Of a stretch of 64,000 nucleotides of DNA, positions 1 to 8,652 are shown in pieces. Under the pieces are notes generated by a model. That model did no database searches. It worked only from the letters and a program-made list of their open reading frames with translations, and was not told the DNA's origin. The position numbers were made by a program, and so were the translations under genes. The DNA comes from Stutzerimonas stutzeri. Lineage in GTDB: Bacteria; Pseudomonadota; Gammaproteobacteria; Pseudomonadales; Pseudomonadaceae. Where the stretch lies: the NCBI RefSeq assembly GCF_019090095.1, contig NZ_JAGQFP010000001.1, forward strand, positions 1,550,001-1,614,000, in the 5' to 3' direction. The number at the start of each line of letters is the position of its first letter. Position 1 is the stretch's first letter.

Positions 1-2
1 TC

Positions 3-257
3 GAAAGCGCCGCACGGCTGGCCGCGCTGGCGGAGATGTACCCCAAACGCAGCACCGAGGAACTGCTGGGGGAACTGGTTGGCGCCGCGCTGGAGGGCAT
101 CGAGACCAGCCTCCCCTACCAGAAGGGCACCAAGGTGATCGCCACCGATGAGCAAGGCGATCCGATCTATGAGGACATCGGCCCGACGCCGCGTTTCCTC
201 GCGCTCTCGCGCAAGCACCTCGAGCGTCTGCTGGCCGAGCAAACGACACAATCCTGA
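3..257 (+). CDS. C-terminal part of a small conserved protein (possibly the 'type 1 pili tip component' family)
   Basis: The frame is open from the window edge to a TGA at 255-257, giving 84 residues without a visible start, so the gene is cut at its 5' end. The visible part reads as a compact soluble domain with the phrases LAALAEMYP, DPIYEDIGPTPRFLAL and SRKHLERLL. From memory these match a short (about 100 residue) Pseudomonas family often labelled pilin assembly or type 1 pili tip component. No signal peptide or membrane segment can be judged because the start is missing. The name is tentative; the coding call itself is firm because the GC-rich frame is uninterrupted and protein-like. Confidence 0.65.
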   Translation, partial: ESAARLAALAEMYPKRSTEELLGELVGAALEGIETSLPYQKGTKVIATDEQGDPIYEDIGPTPRFLALSRKHLERLLAEQTTQS

Positions 258-510
258 GCCTGCCCAGTACGACTGCGCCGCGCCCCAGCGCGGTCGTACC
301 CACCCCGCGAGGCCCCGCCAGGATGGGCCTCCACGCCTTGTCCGACAGCTCTAGCAGGCCCCCTCCAGACGTTTCGTTTGTCTTTTTGCTGGAACGATTG
401 CGGCCCGATGCCCTCACAAAAACATGCCCGTTCTGATTGTCAGCTCCCCATCAAGGGCTAGGCACACGGCTTTGCGGGCACTGTTCCCGATCTTCCACTG
501 GAGACTGGCT

Positions 511-906
511 ATGAAAACGAACACCATCGAGCGCCCACTATCGCGATTTCAGTTACCGAAGCTGACGGCCGTTGCGCTGGGAGGTCTGCTGCTGGTGGGT
601 TGTGCCGGCAATCCACCGAACGAGCAGTTCGCCGTTACCGAGTCGGCTGTGCGTAGCGCGGTAAGCGCGGGCGCGACCGAATATGCAGCGGTCGAAATGC
701 GCAACGCACGGGAAAAATGGAAGCAGGCCGAGCTGGCCATGCAGAAGGAAAACTATGACGAGGCGCGCAAGCTGGCCGAACAAGCCGAGTGGGACGCACG
801 CGTCGCCGAGCGCAAGGCTCAGGCTGCCAAGGCGCAGAAGGCCGTAGAGGACGCCAACAAGGGGATCCAGGAGCTGCGCGAAGAAAGCATGCGCGGCCTC
901 CAGTAA
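511..906 (+). CDS. DUF4398 domain lipoprotein
   Basis: A 131-residue outer-envelope lipoprotein. Residues 1-30 form a signal peptide with a hydrophobic core ending in the lipobox LVGC, so the mature protein should begin at a lipidated Cys. The rest is a highly charged helical region rich in A, E, K and R (AREKWKQAELAMQKENYDEARKL and on to the C-terminus), typical of DUF4398. I chose the ATG at 511 over an upstream in-frame start at 424 because GGAG lies about 9 bases before it and the signal peptide starts there. The next gene encodes an OmpA-domain lipoprotein that also carries a DUF4398-like helical part, and the 45-base gap suggests a two-gene operon tethering the envelope to peptidoglycan. 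The precise role is unknown. Confidence 0.85.
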   Translation: MKTNTIERPLSRFQLPKLTAVALGGLLLVGCAGNPPNEQFAVTESAVRSAVSAGATEYAAVEMRNAREKWKQAELAMQKENYDEARKLAEQAEWDARVAERKAQAAKAQKAVEDANKGIQELREESMRGLQ

Positions 907-951
907 TCACCCCGTTCCATTCTCGACGCTTTCAACACAGGATGATTGGTT

Positions 952-1755
952 ATGAATAAGTTACTGACGCTCCCTACCGTGCTGGCCATGACTATCGGGC
1001 TGGCCGCCTGCTCCTCGCAACCCAACCAGAATCTCGAGCAGGCACGCGGACAATATTCGCAACTGCAGGCCGATCCCCGGTCCAATCAGCTAGCGGCACT
1101 GGAAACCGAAGACGCCGGCAAGATGCTGGAGAAGGCGAACCAGGCCTACCTGAACGACGCGGATGAAGAAAAGGTCGATCAGCTGGCGTATCTGGCCAAG
1201 CGCCGTATCGAGCTCGCCGAGCAGACCATCGCACTGCGCACTGCCGAGCAGAATATCGAAAAGGCGTCGGCCAAGCGCGCAGAGGCCCGGCTCGAGTCCC
1301 GCGAACAGCAGCTCAAGCGTCAACAGGAAGAGATCCGCAAGCTACAGCAAGACCTGCAAGCCAAGCAGACCGAGCGCGGTACGCTGGTCACCTTCGGCGA
1401 CGTGCTCTTCGATCTCAACAAGGCTGAGCTGAAGCCGTCCGGAATGCGCGGTGTACAAAAACTTGCTGAGTTCCTCAACGACAACCCGGAGCGCAAGGTG
1501 GTGGTCGAGGGCTACACCGATAGCACCGGTTCGGCGTCTTACAATCAGCAGCTGTCCGAGCGCCGAGCTCAATCGGTCATGCGTGCCCTGACCCGTGCCG
1601 GAGTCGATCCACAGCGTATCCAGACGGTCGGCTACGGCGAGGAATACCCGGTGGCGAGCAATGACACGCCAGCCAGCCGCGCCATGAATCGGCGCGTCGA
1701 GGTGACCATCTCCAACGACAACCAGCGCGTGGCGCCGCGCTCGTCGATGGAATAG
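952..1755 (+). CDS. OmpA-family lipoprotein (DUF4398 helical region plus OmpA C-terminal domain)
   Basis: A 267-residue protein predicted to anchor the outer membrane to peptidoglycan. It opens with a lipoprotein signal peptide ending in LAAC (residues 14-17), followed by a long charged helical region (about 25-140, with runs such as QLKRQQEEIRKLQQDLQ that suggest a coiled coil). The OmpA-like domain follows (about 145-255), with FDLNKAELKPSG, the conserved VEGYTDSTGSASYN segment and NRRVEV. The ATG at 952 has AGGATG about 8 bases upstream; an in-frame TTG at 946 lies inside that ribosome-binding region and is unlikely. The gene probably shares an operon with the preceding lipoprotein and ends at a strong hairpin terminator. 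Confidence 0.9.
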   Translation: MNKLLTLPTVLAMTIGLAACSSQPNQNLEQARGQYSQLQADPRSNQLAALETEDAGKMLEKANQAYLNDADEEKVDQLAYLAKRRIELAEQTIALRTAEQNIEKASAKRAEARLESREQQLKRQQEEIRKLQQDLQAKQTERGTLVTFGDVLFDLNKAELKPSGMRGVQKLAEFLNDNPERKVVVEGYTDSTGSASYNQQLSERRAQSVMRALTRAGVDPQRIQTVGYGEEYPVASNDTPASRAMNRRVEVTISNDNQRVAPRSSME

Positions 1756-1780
1756 CGGCAACCGTCAGCCGTACCGAAAA

Positions 1781-1820
1781 AGCCCGCCATGATCTGGCCT
1801 GATCATGGCGGGCTTTTTTT
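1781..1820. terminator. Bidirectional rho-independent terminator
   Basis: A perfect 14-bp stem (AGCCCGCCATGATC, 1781-1794, pairing with 1801-1814) closes a 6-base loop and is followed by a T run to 1820. An A run precedes it at 1777-1781, so it can also act on the minus strand. It sits between two convergent genes, the OmpA lipoprotein ending at 1755 and the small membrane protein ending at 1856. Confidence 0.9.
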
Positions 1821-1855
1821 ATCGCAGCCGAAGCGGCCTAGGCGCAGCCGCAGCC

Positions 1856-2194
1856 TCAGGGCTTGGCCGGCGGTTGCGCAGCAGCCGGTGCGGATGGGTC
1901 CACGCAGCGAATGGCCCGCTTGTGGCTGTCGACCAGTACGCCGGTTAACCCCTTCTGCTCGGTGTCGAACAGCACCAGCACGCCATCGATGCACTGGGCG
2001 ACCTGCGGGGCCGGGGTCAGCGATACACGGTAATCCTCGCCGGGAATCGTCTTGAGCATGGTGTAATCGGCCAACAACAGCGCGTCTTCCGGCTTGGCGA
2101 CATGCATGTAGCCGTAGTAGGACAGCACCGCGACGGTGCCGATGACGCTGCCGATGGCGGTCAGTATCAGCGGGATGGGATTGCGTTCGGACAT
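1856..2194 (-). CDS. Small conserved membrane-anchored protein of unknown function
   Basis: A 112-residue protein. Residues 6-28 form one hydrophobic segment (PLILTAIGSVIGTVAVLSYYG), which reads as an N-terminal membrane anchor or uncleaved signal. The remaining 80 residues look like a small periplasmic domain with the phrases EDYRVSLTPAPQVAQCIDGV and a Pro/Ala-rich tail. I do not recognise a family with certainty; it resembles hypothetical proteins seen in pseudomonads. AGGCGAG lies just upstream of the ATG. It is convergent with the OmpA lipoprotein and stands alone, with the divergent acyl-CoA ligase starting about 270 bases away. Confidence 0.7.
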   Translation of the reverse strand: MSERNPIPLILTAIGSVIGTVAVLSYYGYMHVAKPEDALLLADYTMLKTIPGEDYRVSLTPAPQVAQCIDGVLVLFDTEQKGLTGVLVDSHKRAIRCVDPSAPAAAQPPAKP

Positions 2195-2467
2195 GACGGA
2201 CTCGCCTGATCAAAGAGGCGGCATTGTCGCAAAAACAAGCCCCGCGGGCGAAGGGCGCGCCGCTGCGCCGCAATTGCCGGCAGCGCCGACCCAACTGCCG
2301 GAAAACCGGACGTCGCTGGCGGCGTGCCATCCGGACTGCCTGGCATTGATCATCCGGCATCGCCGACGCGAATAACGCTTCACCCACAGGCGTTTAACGC
2401 TGATGGTTGTTTCGGTGCGGTGCGCCGCACGGCATCGCCATACTTCACACGTCAGGACGAGTCAGCC

Positions 2468-4027
2468 ATGGACAATCCCACCGATACCATTCGCCTCGAC
2501 CAGCCTTTTGCCACGGTGCCCGAGCTTATCGCGCACTGGGCACAGCGCCGCCCGGACCACCCCGCCTTGATCCAGGACGAGCGCCGCCTGAGTTTCGCTC
2601 AGCTGGACGGGTTGATGAACCGTGCCGCCGCAGCCCTGCAGCGCGACGGCATCGCGCCGGGGAGCAGCGTCGCGATCTGCGCCTACAATTCCATCGAGTA
2701 CGCCGTGGTGTTCCTCGGCGCACTGCGCGCCGGCATCGCCGTAGCCCCGCTGGCGCCCTCCGCCAGCGCCGAAAGCCTGCTGACCATGCTGGCCGATGCC
2801 TCGCCTGGGGTGCTGTTCGTCGATGCCTCGGCAGCCGAGCATCTGGCACCGGTTATTGCACGGTTGCCCTGCCCGCTGCTGAACCTGGATCAGGCCGACG
2901 CCGACGCGTCATCGGCGTGGCTCGGCGACACAGCGGCGGCACCGGTGACGATCCAGCCGGACTGGCCGTTCAACATCATCTATTCCTCGGGCACCACGGG
3001 AGAACCCAAGGGCATCGTGCAATCGCACGCCATGCGCTGGGCCCACGTGCGCCGCAGCGCGGCCTACGGTTATGACGATGCCACCACGCTGATTTCCACG
3101 CCGCTGTACTCCAACACCACGTTGGTGGCCTTCCTGCCGACCTTGGCCTTGGGCAGCACCGTGGTGCTGATGGGCAAGTTCGACGCCGGCCAATACCTGA
3201 GGCTGGCCCAGCAACATCGCGTCACCCATACCATGCTGGTGCCGGTGCAGTACCAGCGGATCATGGCGCGCGACGACTTCGACCGGTACGACCTCAGCCA
3301 CTTCCGCTACAAGTTCTGCACCAGCGCGCCGTTCAACGCGGCGCTCAAAGCCGAGGTGCTGGCACGCTGGCCGGGCGGCCTGGTCGACACCTATGGCATG
3401 ACCGAAGGCGGCGGAACCTGCATCCTGGCCGCCCACGAGCACCCCGACAAACTGCATACCGTCGGCAAACCCGCCGAGGGCCACGATATTCGCGTCATCG
3501 ACGACGAGGGCAACGAACTGCCCAGAGGGGAAATCGGCGAGATCGTCGGACACTCACCGGCCATGATGACCGGCTACCTGAACAAACCGGAGAAGACCGC
3601 CGAAGCCGAATGGTTCGACCCCAGCGGCAAGCGCTTCATCCGCACCGGCGACGTCGGTCGCTTCGATGAGCAAGGCTTTCTCACCCTGCTGGACCGCAAG
3701 AAGGACATGATCATCTCCGGCGGTTTCAACCTCTATCCGAGCGATCTCGAGGCCATCCTGCGCCAGCACGCGGCCGTCGCCGACGTGGCCGTCGTGGGCG
3801 TGCCGTCCACCCGCTGGGGCGAAACGCCGGTGGCCTTCGTGGTGCTCGCCAACGACCAGGCGGTAGCACCCGAAACACTGTTGGACTGGTTCAACGGCCG
3901 CGTCGGCAAGACCCAGCGCCTGGCACGCCTGGCGCTGACTGACGAACTGCCGCGCAGCGCCATCGGCAAGGTGCTTAAGCGCGAGCTGCGGGATCGGTAT
4001 CTGGTCGAATACGGCGCGGCGGACTGA
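2468..4027 (+). CDS. AMP-forming acyl-CoA synthetase / fatty-acid CoA ligase family
   Basis: A 519-residue member of the ANL adenylating superfamily, which activates a carboxylic acid to the acyl-adenylate and then the CoA thioester. The signatures are in order: the P-loop-like YSSGTTGEPKG near residue 172, DTYGMTEGGG near 307, RTGD near 391, the hinge region DRKKDMIISGGFN, and the C-terminal lysine in PRSAIGKVLKREL near residue 500. The ATG at 2468 is preferred to an upstream in-frame ATG at 2324 because the ANL domain starts right after it; the upstream stretch is not protein-like. The substrate cannot be read from sequence. It lies near, but on the opposite strand to, a second acyl-CoA ligase (6949-8631), so the two may serve related carboxylate catabolism. 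Confidence 0.88.
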   Translation: MDNPTDTIRLDQPFATVPELIAHWAQRRPDHPALIQDERRLSFAQLDGLMNRAAAALQRDGIAPGSSVAICAYNSIEYAVVFLGALRAGIAVAPLAPSASAESLLTMLADASPGVLFVDASAAEHLAPVIARLPCPLLNLDQADADASSAWLGDTAAAPVTIQPDWPFNIIYSSGTTGEPKGIVQSHAMRWAHVRRSAAYGYDDATTLISTPLYSNTTLVAFLPTLALGSTVVLMGKFDAGQYLRLAQQHRVTHTMLVPVQYQRIMARDDFDRYDLSHFRYKFCTSAPFNAALKAEVLARWPGGLVDTYGMTEGGGTCILAAHEHPDKLHTVGKPAEGHDIRVIDDEGNELPRGEIGEIVGHSPAMMTGYLNKPEKTAEAEWFDPSGKRFIRTGDVGRFDEQGFLTLLDRKKDMIISGGFNLYPSDLEAILRQHAAVADVAVVGVPSTRWGETPVAFVVLANDQAVAPETLLDWFNGRVGKTQRLARLALTDELPRSAIGKVLKRELRDRYLVEYGAAD

Positions 4028-4032
4028 ACAGA

Positions 4033-5136
4033 TGTGGGAGCCCCGAGCGCGGGGTGAAGCGTTTGGCTTTTAATTTCATTCAACGCCGGGACACGTTCTT
4101 GCCCCGATGCCTCGGCATCCGGGCAGGCCTGCGGCCTGCATTCGCCGCGAGGGCGCGGCTCCCACAAAGGCCGGGGGCTTCTGCTGCCTAGCTGCCTGGC
4201 TGCTTGGCGCTTGGCTGCTGACTGTGGGAGCCCCGCCCCCGGGGCGAAGCGTTTGGCTTTTGATTTCATTCAACGCCGGGACACGTCGTTAACCCGATGC
4301 CTCGGCATCCGGGCAGGCCTGCGGCCCTGCAATCGCCGCAAGGGCTCGGCTCCCACAAAGGCCGGGTGCTTCTGCTGCCTAGCTGCTTGGCTGCTTGGCT
4401 GCTTGGCTGCCTAGCTGCTTGGCTGCCTGGCTGCTTGGCGCTTGGCGCTTGGCGCTTGGCTGCTGACTGTGGGAGCCCCGCCCCCGGGGCGAAGCTGTTG
4501 GCTTTTAATTTCATTCAACGCCGGGACACGTCGTTAACCCGATGCCTCGGCATCCGGGCAGGCCTGCGGCCTGCATTCGCCGCGGGGGCGCGGCTCCCAC
4601 AAAGGCCGGGTGCTTCTGCTGCCTAGCTGCCTGGCTGCCTAGCTGCCCAGCTGCCTGGCTGCTTGGCTGCTTGGCGCTTGGCGCTTGGCGCTTGGCGCTT
4701 GGCTGCTGACTGTGGGAGCCCCGCCCCCGGGGCGAAGCTGTTGGCTTTTAATTTCATTCAACGCCGGGACACGTCGTTAACCCGATGCCTCGGCATCCGG
4801 GCAGGCCTGCGGCCTGCATTCGCCGCGGGGGCGCGGCTCCCACAAAGGCCGGGTGCTTCTGCTGCCTAGCTGCCTGGCTGCTTGGCTGCTTGGCGCTTGG
4901 CGCTTGGCCGTTGACTGTGGGAGCCCCGCCCCCGGGGCGAAGCGTTTGGCTTTTGATTTCATTCAACGCCGGGACACGTCCTTAACCCGATGCCTCGGCA
5001 TCCGGGCAGGCCTGCGGCCCTGCAATCGCCGCAAGGGCTCGGCTCCCACAAAGGCCGGGGGCTTCTGCTGCCTAGCTGCCTGGCTGCTTGGCGCTTGGCC
5101 GTTGACTGTGGGAGCCCCGACCTCGGGGCGAAGCTT
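4033..5136. repeat. Nested tandem array: five REP-bounded units plus a partial sixth, each with an octamer/heptamer minisatellite
   Basis: Units start at the head TGTGGGAGCC at 4033, 4223, 4468, 4711 and 4916, with a partial copy at 5107; unit lengths are 190, 245, 243, 205 and 191 bases. Each unit begins with a REP-like palindrome (GTGGGAGC, then CCCCG/CGGGG arms, then CGAAGC). About 125 bases later comes the inverted head GGCTCCCACA, so every unit is a BIME-like inverted pair. After it comes a tract of GCTGCNTR-type octamers and GCGCTTG heptamers: 3+1, 8+3, 7+4, 4+2 and 3+1 copies. The tract lengths (31, 85, 84, 46, 31) explain the unit-length differences almost exactly, leaving a constant core of 159-160 bases. 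Units 2 and 5 share a variant core (CCCTGCAATCGCC). The array fills the space between convergent genes; the open frames in it are repeat artefacts. Confidence 0.92.
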
Positions 5137-5154
5137 GTCAGGTCTTCCCGCCGA

Positions 5155-6084
5155 TCAATACCCGCGCCCGATATCGACGACACCACTGATGGATTGGCCC
5201 TGCTCCAGCGACAGGATCTTTTCCGCGATCTGGGCGATGGTCGCTTCGCGCAGGGTCCGGGCCGAGACGTGGGGCGTGATGGTGACCTGCGGCATCCGCC
5301 AGAACGGATGCTCGGAAGGCAGCGGCTCCTCACGGAACACGTCGAGCACCGCGCGGGCGACCTTGCCCTCGTCAATGGCCCGGCAGAGATCTTCGTCGAC
5401 CAGATGCTCGCCGCGGCCGACGTTGATCACCACCGCGTCGGGCCTTAGTCGCGACAGCAGCGGATAGTCGATCAGATCGCGCGTGCTGTTGGTCAACGGC
5501 AGGGTGTTGATCAATACCCGTGTCTGTCCGAGAAACCCGTCGAGCCCAGCCTCGCCGGCAAAGCTGCGTACGCCGTCGATGGCATGTTCGGAGCGCGCCC
5601 AGCCACAGACCGGATAATCCAGCGCAGCGAATGTGCGGGCGACGCGCTGGCCGATCTGCCCCAACCCAAGCACGCCGACCGGCCATTCACTGCGCTCGAT
5701 GGGTCGGCGCAGCTTCCACTGGCCCGCGGCCTGCTGGTCCCGGTAGTAGTCCATGTCGCGGCTGATACCGATGACGTGATAGGCGACATACTCAGCCATC
5801 TGCACCGCCATACCGGCGTCTTCCAGGCGAACAATCGGAAGATCGCGTGGCAAGTTCGGTATCCGTACCAGCGCATCCACCCCGGCGCCGAGGTTGAACA
5901 GCGCCTTGAGCTGCGGCTCCTTGTCGAACAGCGCCGCTGGCGGGTGCCAGACGATGGCGTAGTCGGCCCCCCAACTGGGGTTGTCCGGCTTCCAGACCTG
6001 GATCTCGGCGTCCGGCAAATGCTGCTGGATCAAGTCGGTCCAGCGCTCGGGCTTGGGGTCGGCGGCGACGAAAAGAATCTTCAT
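5155..6084 (-). CDS. ghrA: Glyoxylate/hydroxypyruvate reductase A (D-2-hydroxyacid dehydrogenase)
   Basis: A 309-residue NAD(P)H-dependent 2-hydroxyacid dehydrogenase of the GhrA type, which reduces glyoxylate and hydroxypyruvate in the cytoplasm. The Rossmann nucleotide-binding motif is GVLGLGQIGQRVA (near residue 140). The catalytic Arg is in NVGRGEHLVDEDL, the Glu in FREEPLPSEHPFW and the His in ITPHVSARTL, all in family order. I used the ATG at 6084; a GTG two codons upstream (6090) is equally in frame, and neither has a strong Shine-Dalgarno sequence. It ends beside the tandem repeat array and lies downstream of the class II aldolase gene on the same strand (about 50 bases), so it may be read from the same transcript. 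Confidence 0.85.
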   Translation of the reverse strand: MKILFVAADPKPERWTDLIQQHLPDAEIQVWKPDNPSWGADYAIVWHPPAALFDKEPQLKALFNLGAGVDALVRIPNLPRDLPIVRLEDAGMAVQMAEYVAYHVIGISRDMDYYRDQQAAGQWKLRRPIERSEWPVGVLGLGQIGQRVARTFAALDYPVCGWARSEHAIDGVRSFAGEAGLDGFLGQTRVLINTLPLTNSTRDLIDYPLLSRLRPDAVVINVGRGEHLVDEDLCRAIDEGKVARAVLDVFREEPLPSEHPFWRMPQVTITPHVSARTLREATIAQIAEKILSLEQGQSISGVVDIGRGY

Positions 6085-6135
6085 GGGCACTGGGCAATAT
6101 TCCCTGGCAGGTAAGCGGATCGCGCTAGCGTAGCG

Positions 6136-6882
6136 CTATATCGCATAGACGTGACCGTTGGCTTCCAGCTGGCGCAACAACGCGGGCCAGGTCAGTTTGG
6201 CAGCGCTGCCCAGCTCAGCCGATTGCTGACGCGTCGTCTCGATGGCGGCGGCCGGCGGCATATGCGTCGGACCGCACGCCTGGGCGCGGACCTGGATCTC
6301 GCACGCCTTCATCAGGAAATACAGGTAGGTGAAGGCTTCGGCGACCGTGCCACCGGCCGTCAGGATGCCGTGATTGCGCAGGATCATCATGCGCTTGTCG
6401 CCCAGGTCGCGGATCAGCCGCTCGCGTTCGGAGAGGTCCAGCGCCACGCCTTCGTACTCGTGATAGCTGAGGTGATCGAGGCAGAGCATCGCCGTCTGGC
6501 TCAGCGGCAGCAGCCCGTCACGGTGCGCCGACACCGCCACGCCATCCGGCGCGTGCAGGTGCATCACCGCGCCGGCGTCCTCCCGCCCCATATGCACGGC
6601 ACTGTGAATGGTGAAACCGGCCGGGTTCACGCGATGCAGGCTGCCGCTGTGGACGATCTGGCCCTCCTGGTCGACCTTCACCAGCGACGAGGCGGTGATT
6701 TCCTGGAACAGCAGGCCATACGGGTTGATCAGAAAATGGTGCTCAGGCCCTGGCACGCGGGCCGAGAGATGGGTGAACACCAAGTCATCCCAGCCGAAAT
6801 GCGCGACCAGCCGATAGGCCGCCGCCAGATCCTTGCGCACCTGCCATTCGGCTTCCCGGTTCGTAGCGGTTGAATCTTGCAT
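6136..6882 (-). CDS. Class II aldolase/adducin family protein
   Basis: A 248-residue zinc-dependent aldolase/epimerase fold protein. Motifs seen are FTHLSARVPG near the N-terminus, the metal-binding pair in VMHLHAPDG (near residue 110) and ILRNHGILTAGGT (near residue 175). Members include fuculose-1-phosphate aldolase, MtnB and many uncharacterised proteins; this longer, adducin-like form is common next to acyl-CoA catabolic genes and its substrate is not defined. The ATG at 6882 follows GGAG by 8 bases; the longer frame from 6933 has no support. It is the penultimate gene of the minus-strand run that starts with the thioesterase at 13035. Confidence 0.85.
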   Translation of the reverse strand: MQDSTATNREAEWQVRKDLAAAYRLVAHFGWDDLVFTHLSARVPGPEHHFLINPYGLLFQEITASSLVKVDQEGQIVHSGSLHRVNPAGFTIHSAVHMGREDAGAVMHLHAPDGVAVSAHRDGLLPLSQTAMLCLDHLSYHEYEGVALDLSERERLIRDLGDKRMMILRNHGILTAGGTVAEAFTYLYFLMKACEIQVRAQACGPTHMPPAAAIETTRQQSAELGSAAKLTWPALLRQLEANGHVYAI

Positions 6883-6948
6883 TGCATCTGCTCCGTTGGT
6901 TTCGAAGGCGCCCAGCCGGCGCGGGCCTTGCAACTTGCTTTGCGCCCG

Positions 6949-8631
6949 TCAGGCCTGTTCAGCCCTGGCGGCGTGTTTGCGGTTTTCTTCTTCCTGCAGC
7001 GCCCGCCACATCAGCTTGCCGGTGGATGAACGCGGCAACGAGGCGACGAACTCGACGTAGACCGGCGCCTTGTAGGCTGCCATCTCGGCCTTGCACCAGT
7101 CGATGATGTCCTGCTCGCTGACTTGCCCGGCCTGGCCGTCTCGCAGCACGACGCAGGCCTTGACCGTCTCGCCGCGCTTGGGATCGGGACAGGAGATCAC
7201 GCAGCATTCCTGGATCGCCGGGTGGCGGTACATCAAGCTTTCCACTTCCGACGGCCAGACCTTGAAGCCGGACGCGTTGATCATTCGTTTGACGCGGTCG
7301 ACCAGGAAGAAATAACCCTCTTCATCGTAGTAGCCCATGTCGCCTGTGCGGAAAAATCGGTGGCCGTCCAGCTCGATGAACGCGCGCTCGGTTTCTTCCG
7401 GGCGGTTCCAGTAGCCCTGGAACAGTTGCGGCCCGCGGCTGATGATCTCCCCGACCTCATTGGGGCCGAGCTCCTGCCCGGTAGTCAGATCGATGACGCG
7501 GCTGTCCACATCGAACACCGGAATCCCGAGGCACTGCGCCTTGGGCCGCGGCACCGGATTGATATGGGTCGCGGCGATGGTCTCCGACAGTCCATAGCCC
7601 TCGATGTAGCGCAGGCCGGTGAGCCGATGCAGCTTCTCCTCCACCGCCTTGGGCATGGCCGCACCGCCGCCGCCGACGCTGACAAGACTCGAGAGGTCGT
7701 AGCGTTCCAGCTCCGGATCGGAGAGGAAATCGATCGCCATGGTGGCGATGTTGACCCAGCCGGTGACCTGGTGTCGCTCGATCAGCTGGGCGGCGACCTT
7801 GCGGTCCCAGCGGGTCATGATCACGGCAGTGCCGCCGTTGTAGATCGGCCCGCTCATGGCGCCCTGCATGCCAGTGACGTGAAAGTAAGGCAGCGTGGCG
7901 AGGATCACCGACTCGCTGGTGCTGTTGGTCCAGACCACGCGGTGAATGATGGTGGCCATGGCCGAGCGATGGGTATGCACGCAGCCCTTGGGTGCGCCGG
8001 TGGTGCCGGAGCTGTACGGAAAGACGCAAAGGTCGTCCGGGCCCGCCGTGTGCGGACCGGGCGCGTGGCCGGCCGCGATTGCCGCGCGCCAGGCGATGCC
8101 ACCAGCGAAAGTCGGTGTGGCGACGGGCGCCTGGACCTCGGCCGGCAGCGCCAGGTCGGTGGGCTGGCGCACGTAATCGGAGTAGGTCGCGACGATGACG
8201 TGGCGCAGCTGCGCCGTACCGACCAGGGGGGCGATAAAACCGGTCAGCTCCTGGCCGCAGAGGCATACGGCCGCGCCGGTGTCGTGCAGGTAGTGCTCGA
8301 GCTCGGCGCTGTGGTTCATCGGGTTGACCGGCACCACCACCGCGTCGGCGCGCAGAATCGCGTAATAGGCAATGGTGAATTGCGGCGAGTTCTGCATGTA
8401 AAGCAGTACCCGGTCACCCTTGGCCACACCCAGGTGCTGCAGGTAGCCGGCCATGGCCTCGACCTCGTGCAGCAGCTCGCGGTAGGTGATCAGGGTGTCG
8501 TAATAGACGATGGCCGTCTTGTTCGGGAAGCGCCGGGCAGACATTTCCAGGTTGGCGAACAGGCTGGTTTCCGGCACCGTCAGGTGCTTGGGCAAATCCT
8601 CGGGCCAGACGGCGTGATGACGAGTGAACAT
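6949..8631 (-). CDS. AMP-forming long/medium-chain acyl-CoA ligase
   Basis: A 560-residue ANL-superfamily ligase. Signatures are FPYSSGTTGAPKG near residue 208, the EGYGLSE motif near 340, FRTGDMGYYDEEG near 430, DRVKRMINASGFKVWP and the catalytic lysine in PRSSTGKLMWRAL at the C-terminus. The start is well supported: AGGAGTTGAGTC directly precedes the ATG at 8631. The gene follows surE by 21 bases and precedes the class II aldolase, inside a same-strand cluster with a kinase, an SDR and an ACAD-like gene. By analogy with LvaE of levulinate catabolism it probably makes the CoA ester on which the rest of the cluster acts; the chain length and oxidation state of the acid are unknown. Confidence 0.88.
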   Translation of the reverse strand: MFTRHHAVWPEDLPKHLTVPETSLFANLEMSARRFPNKTAIVYYDTLITYRELLHEVEAMAGYLQHLGVAKGDRVLLYMQNSPQFTIAYYAILRADAVVVPVNPMNHSAELEHYLHDTGAAVCLCGQELTGFIAPLVGTAQLRHVIVATYSDYVRQPTDLALPAEVQAPVATPTFAGGIAWRAAIAAGHAPGPHTAGPDDLCVFPYSSGTTGAPKGCVHTHRSAMATIIHRVVWTNSTSESVILATLPYFHVTGMQGAMSGPIYNGGTAVIMTRWDRKVAAQLIERHQVTGWVNIATMAIDFLSDPELERYDLSSLVSVGGGGAAMPKAVEEKLHRLTGLRYIEGYGLSETIAATHINPVPRPKAQCLGIPVFDVDSRVIDLTTGQELGPNEVGEIISRGPQLFQGYWNRPEETERAFIELDGHRFFRTGDMGYYDEEGYFFLVDRVKRMINASGFKVWPSEVESLMYRHPAIQECCVISCPDPKRGETVKACVVLRDGQAGQVSEQDIIDWCKAEMAAYKAPVYVEFVASLPRSSTGKLMWRALQEEENRKHAARAEQA

Positions 8632-8652
8632 GACTCAACTCCTGAATTGCGG

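Noticed and set aside
267..299. GTACGAC...GTCGTAC hairpin after the first partial gene as a rho-independent terminator
   Set aside because: The arms are short with a GC-rich interior and no T run follows, so it was not listed as a terminator.
4107..4985. Several 60-110 codon open frames with recurring sequences between 4.1 and 5.0 kb
   Set aside because: They arise from the tandem repeat units and recur only because the DNA does; octamer repeats are not a multiple of three and frames drift between units.
4033..5136. Appearance of a CRISPR-like regular repeat array
   Set aside because: Repeats are about 160 bases with internal inverted elements, the intervals are themselves repetitive rather than unique, and there are no cas genes nearby.
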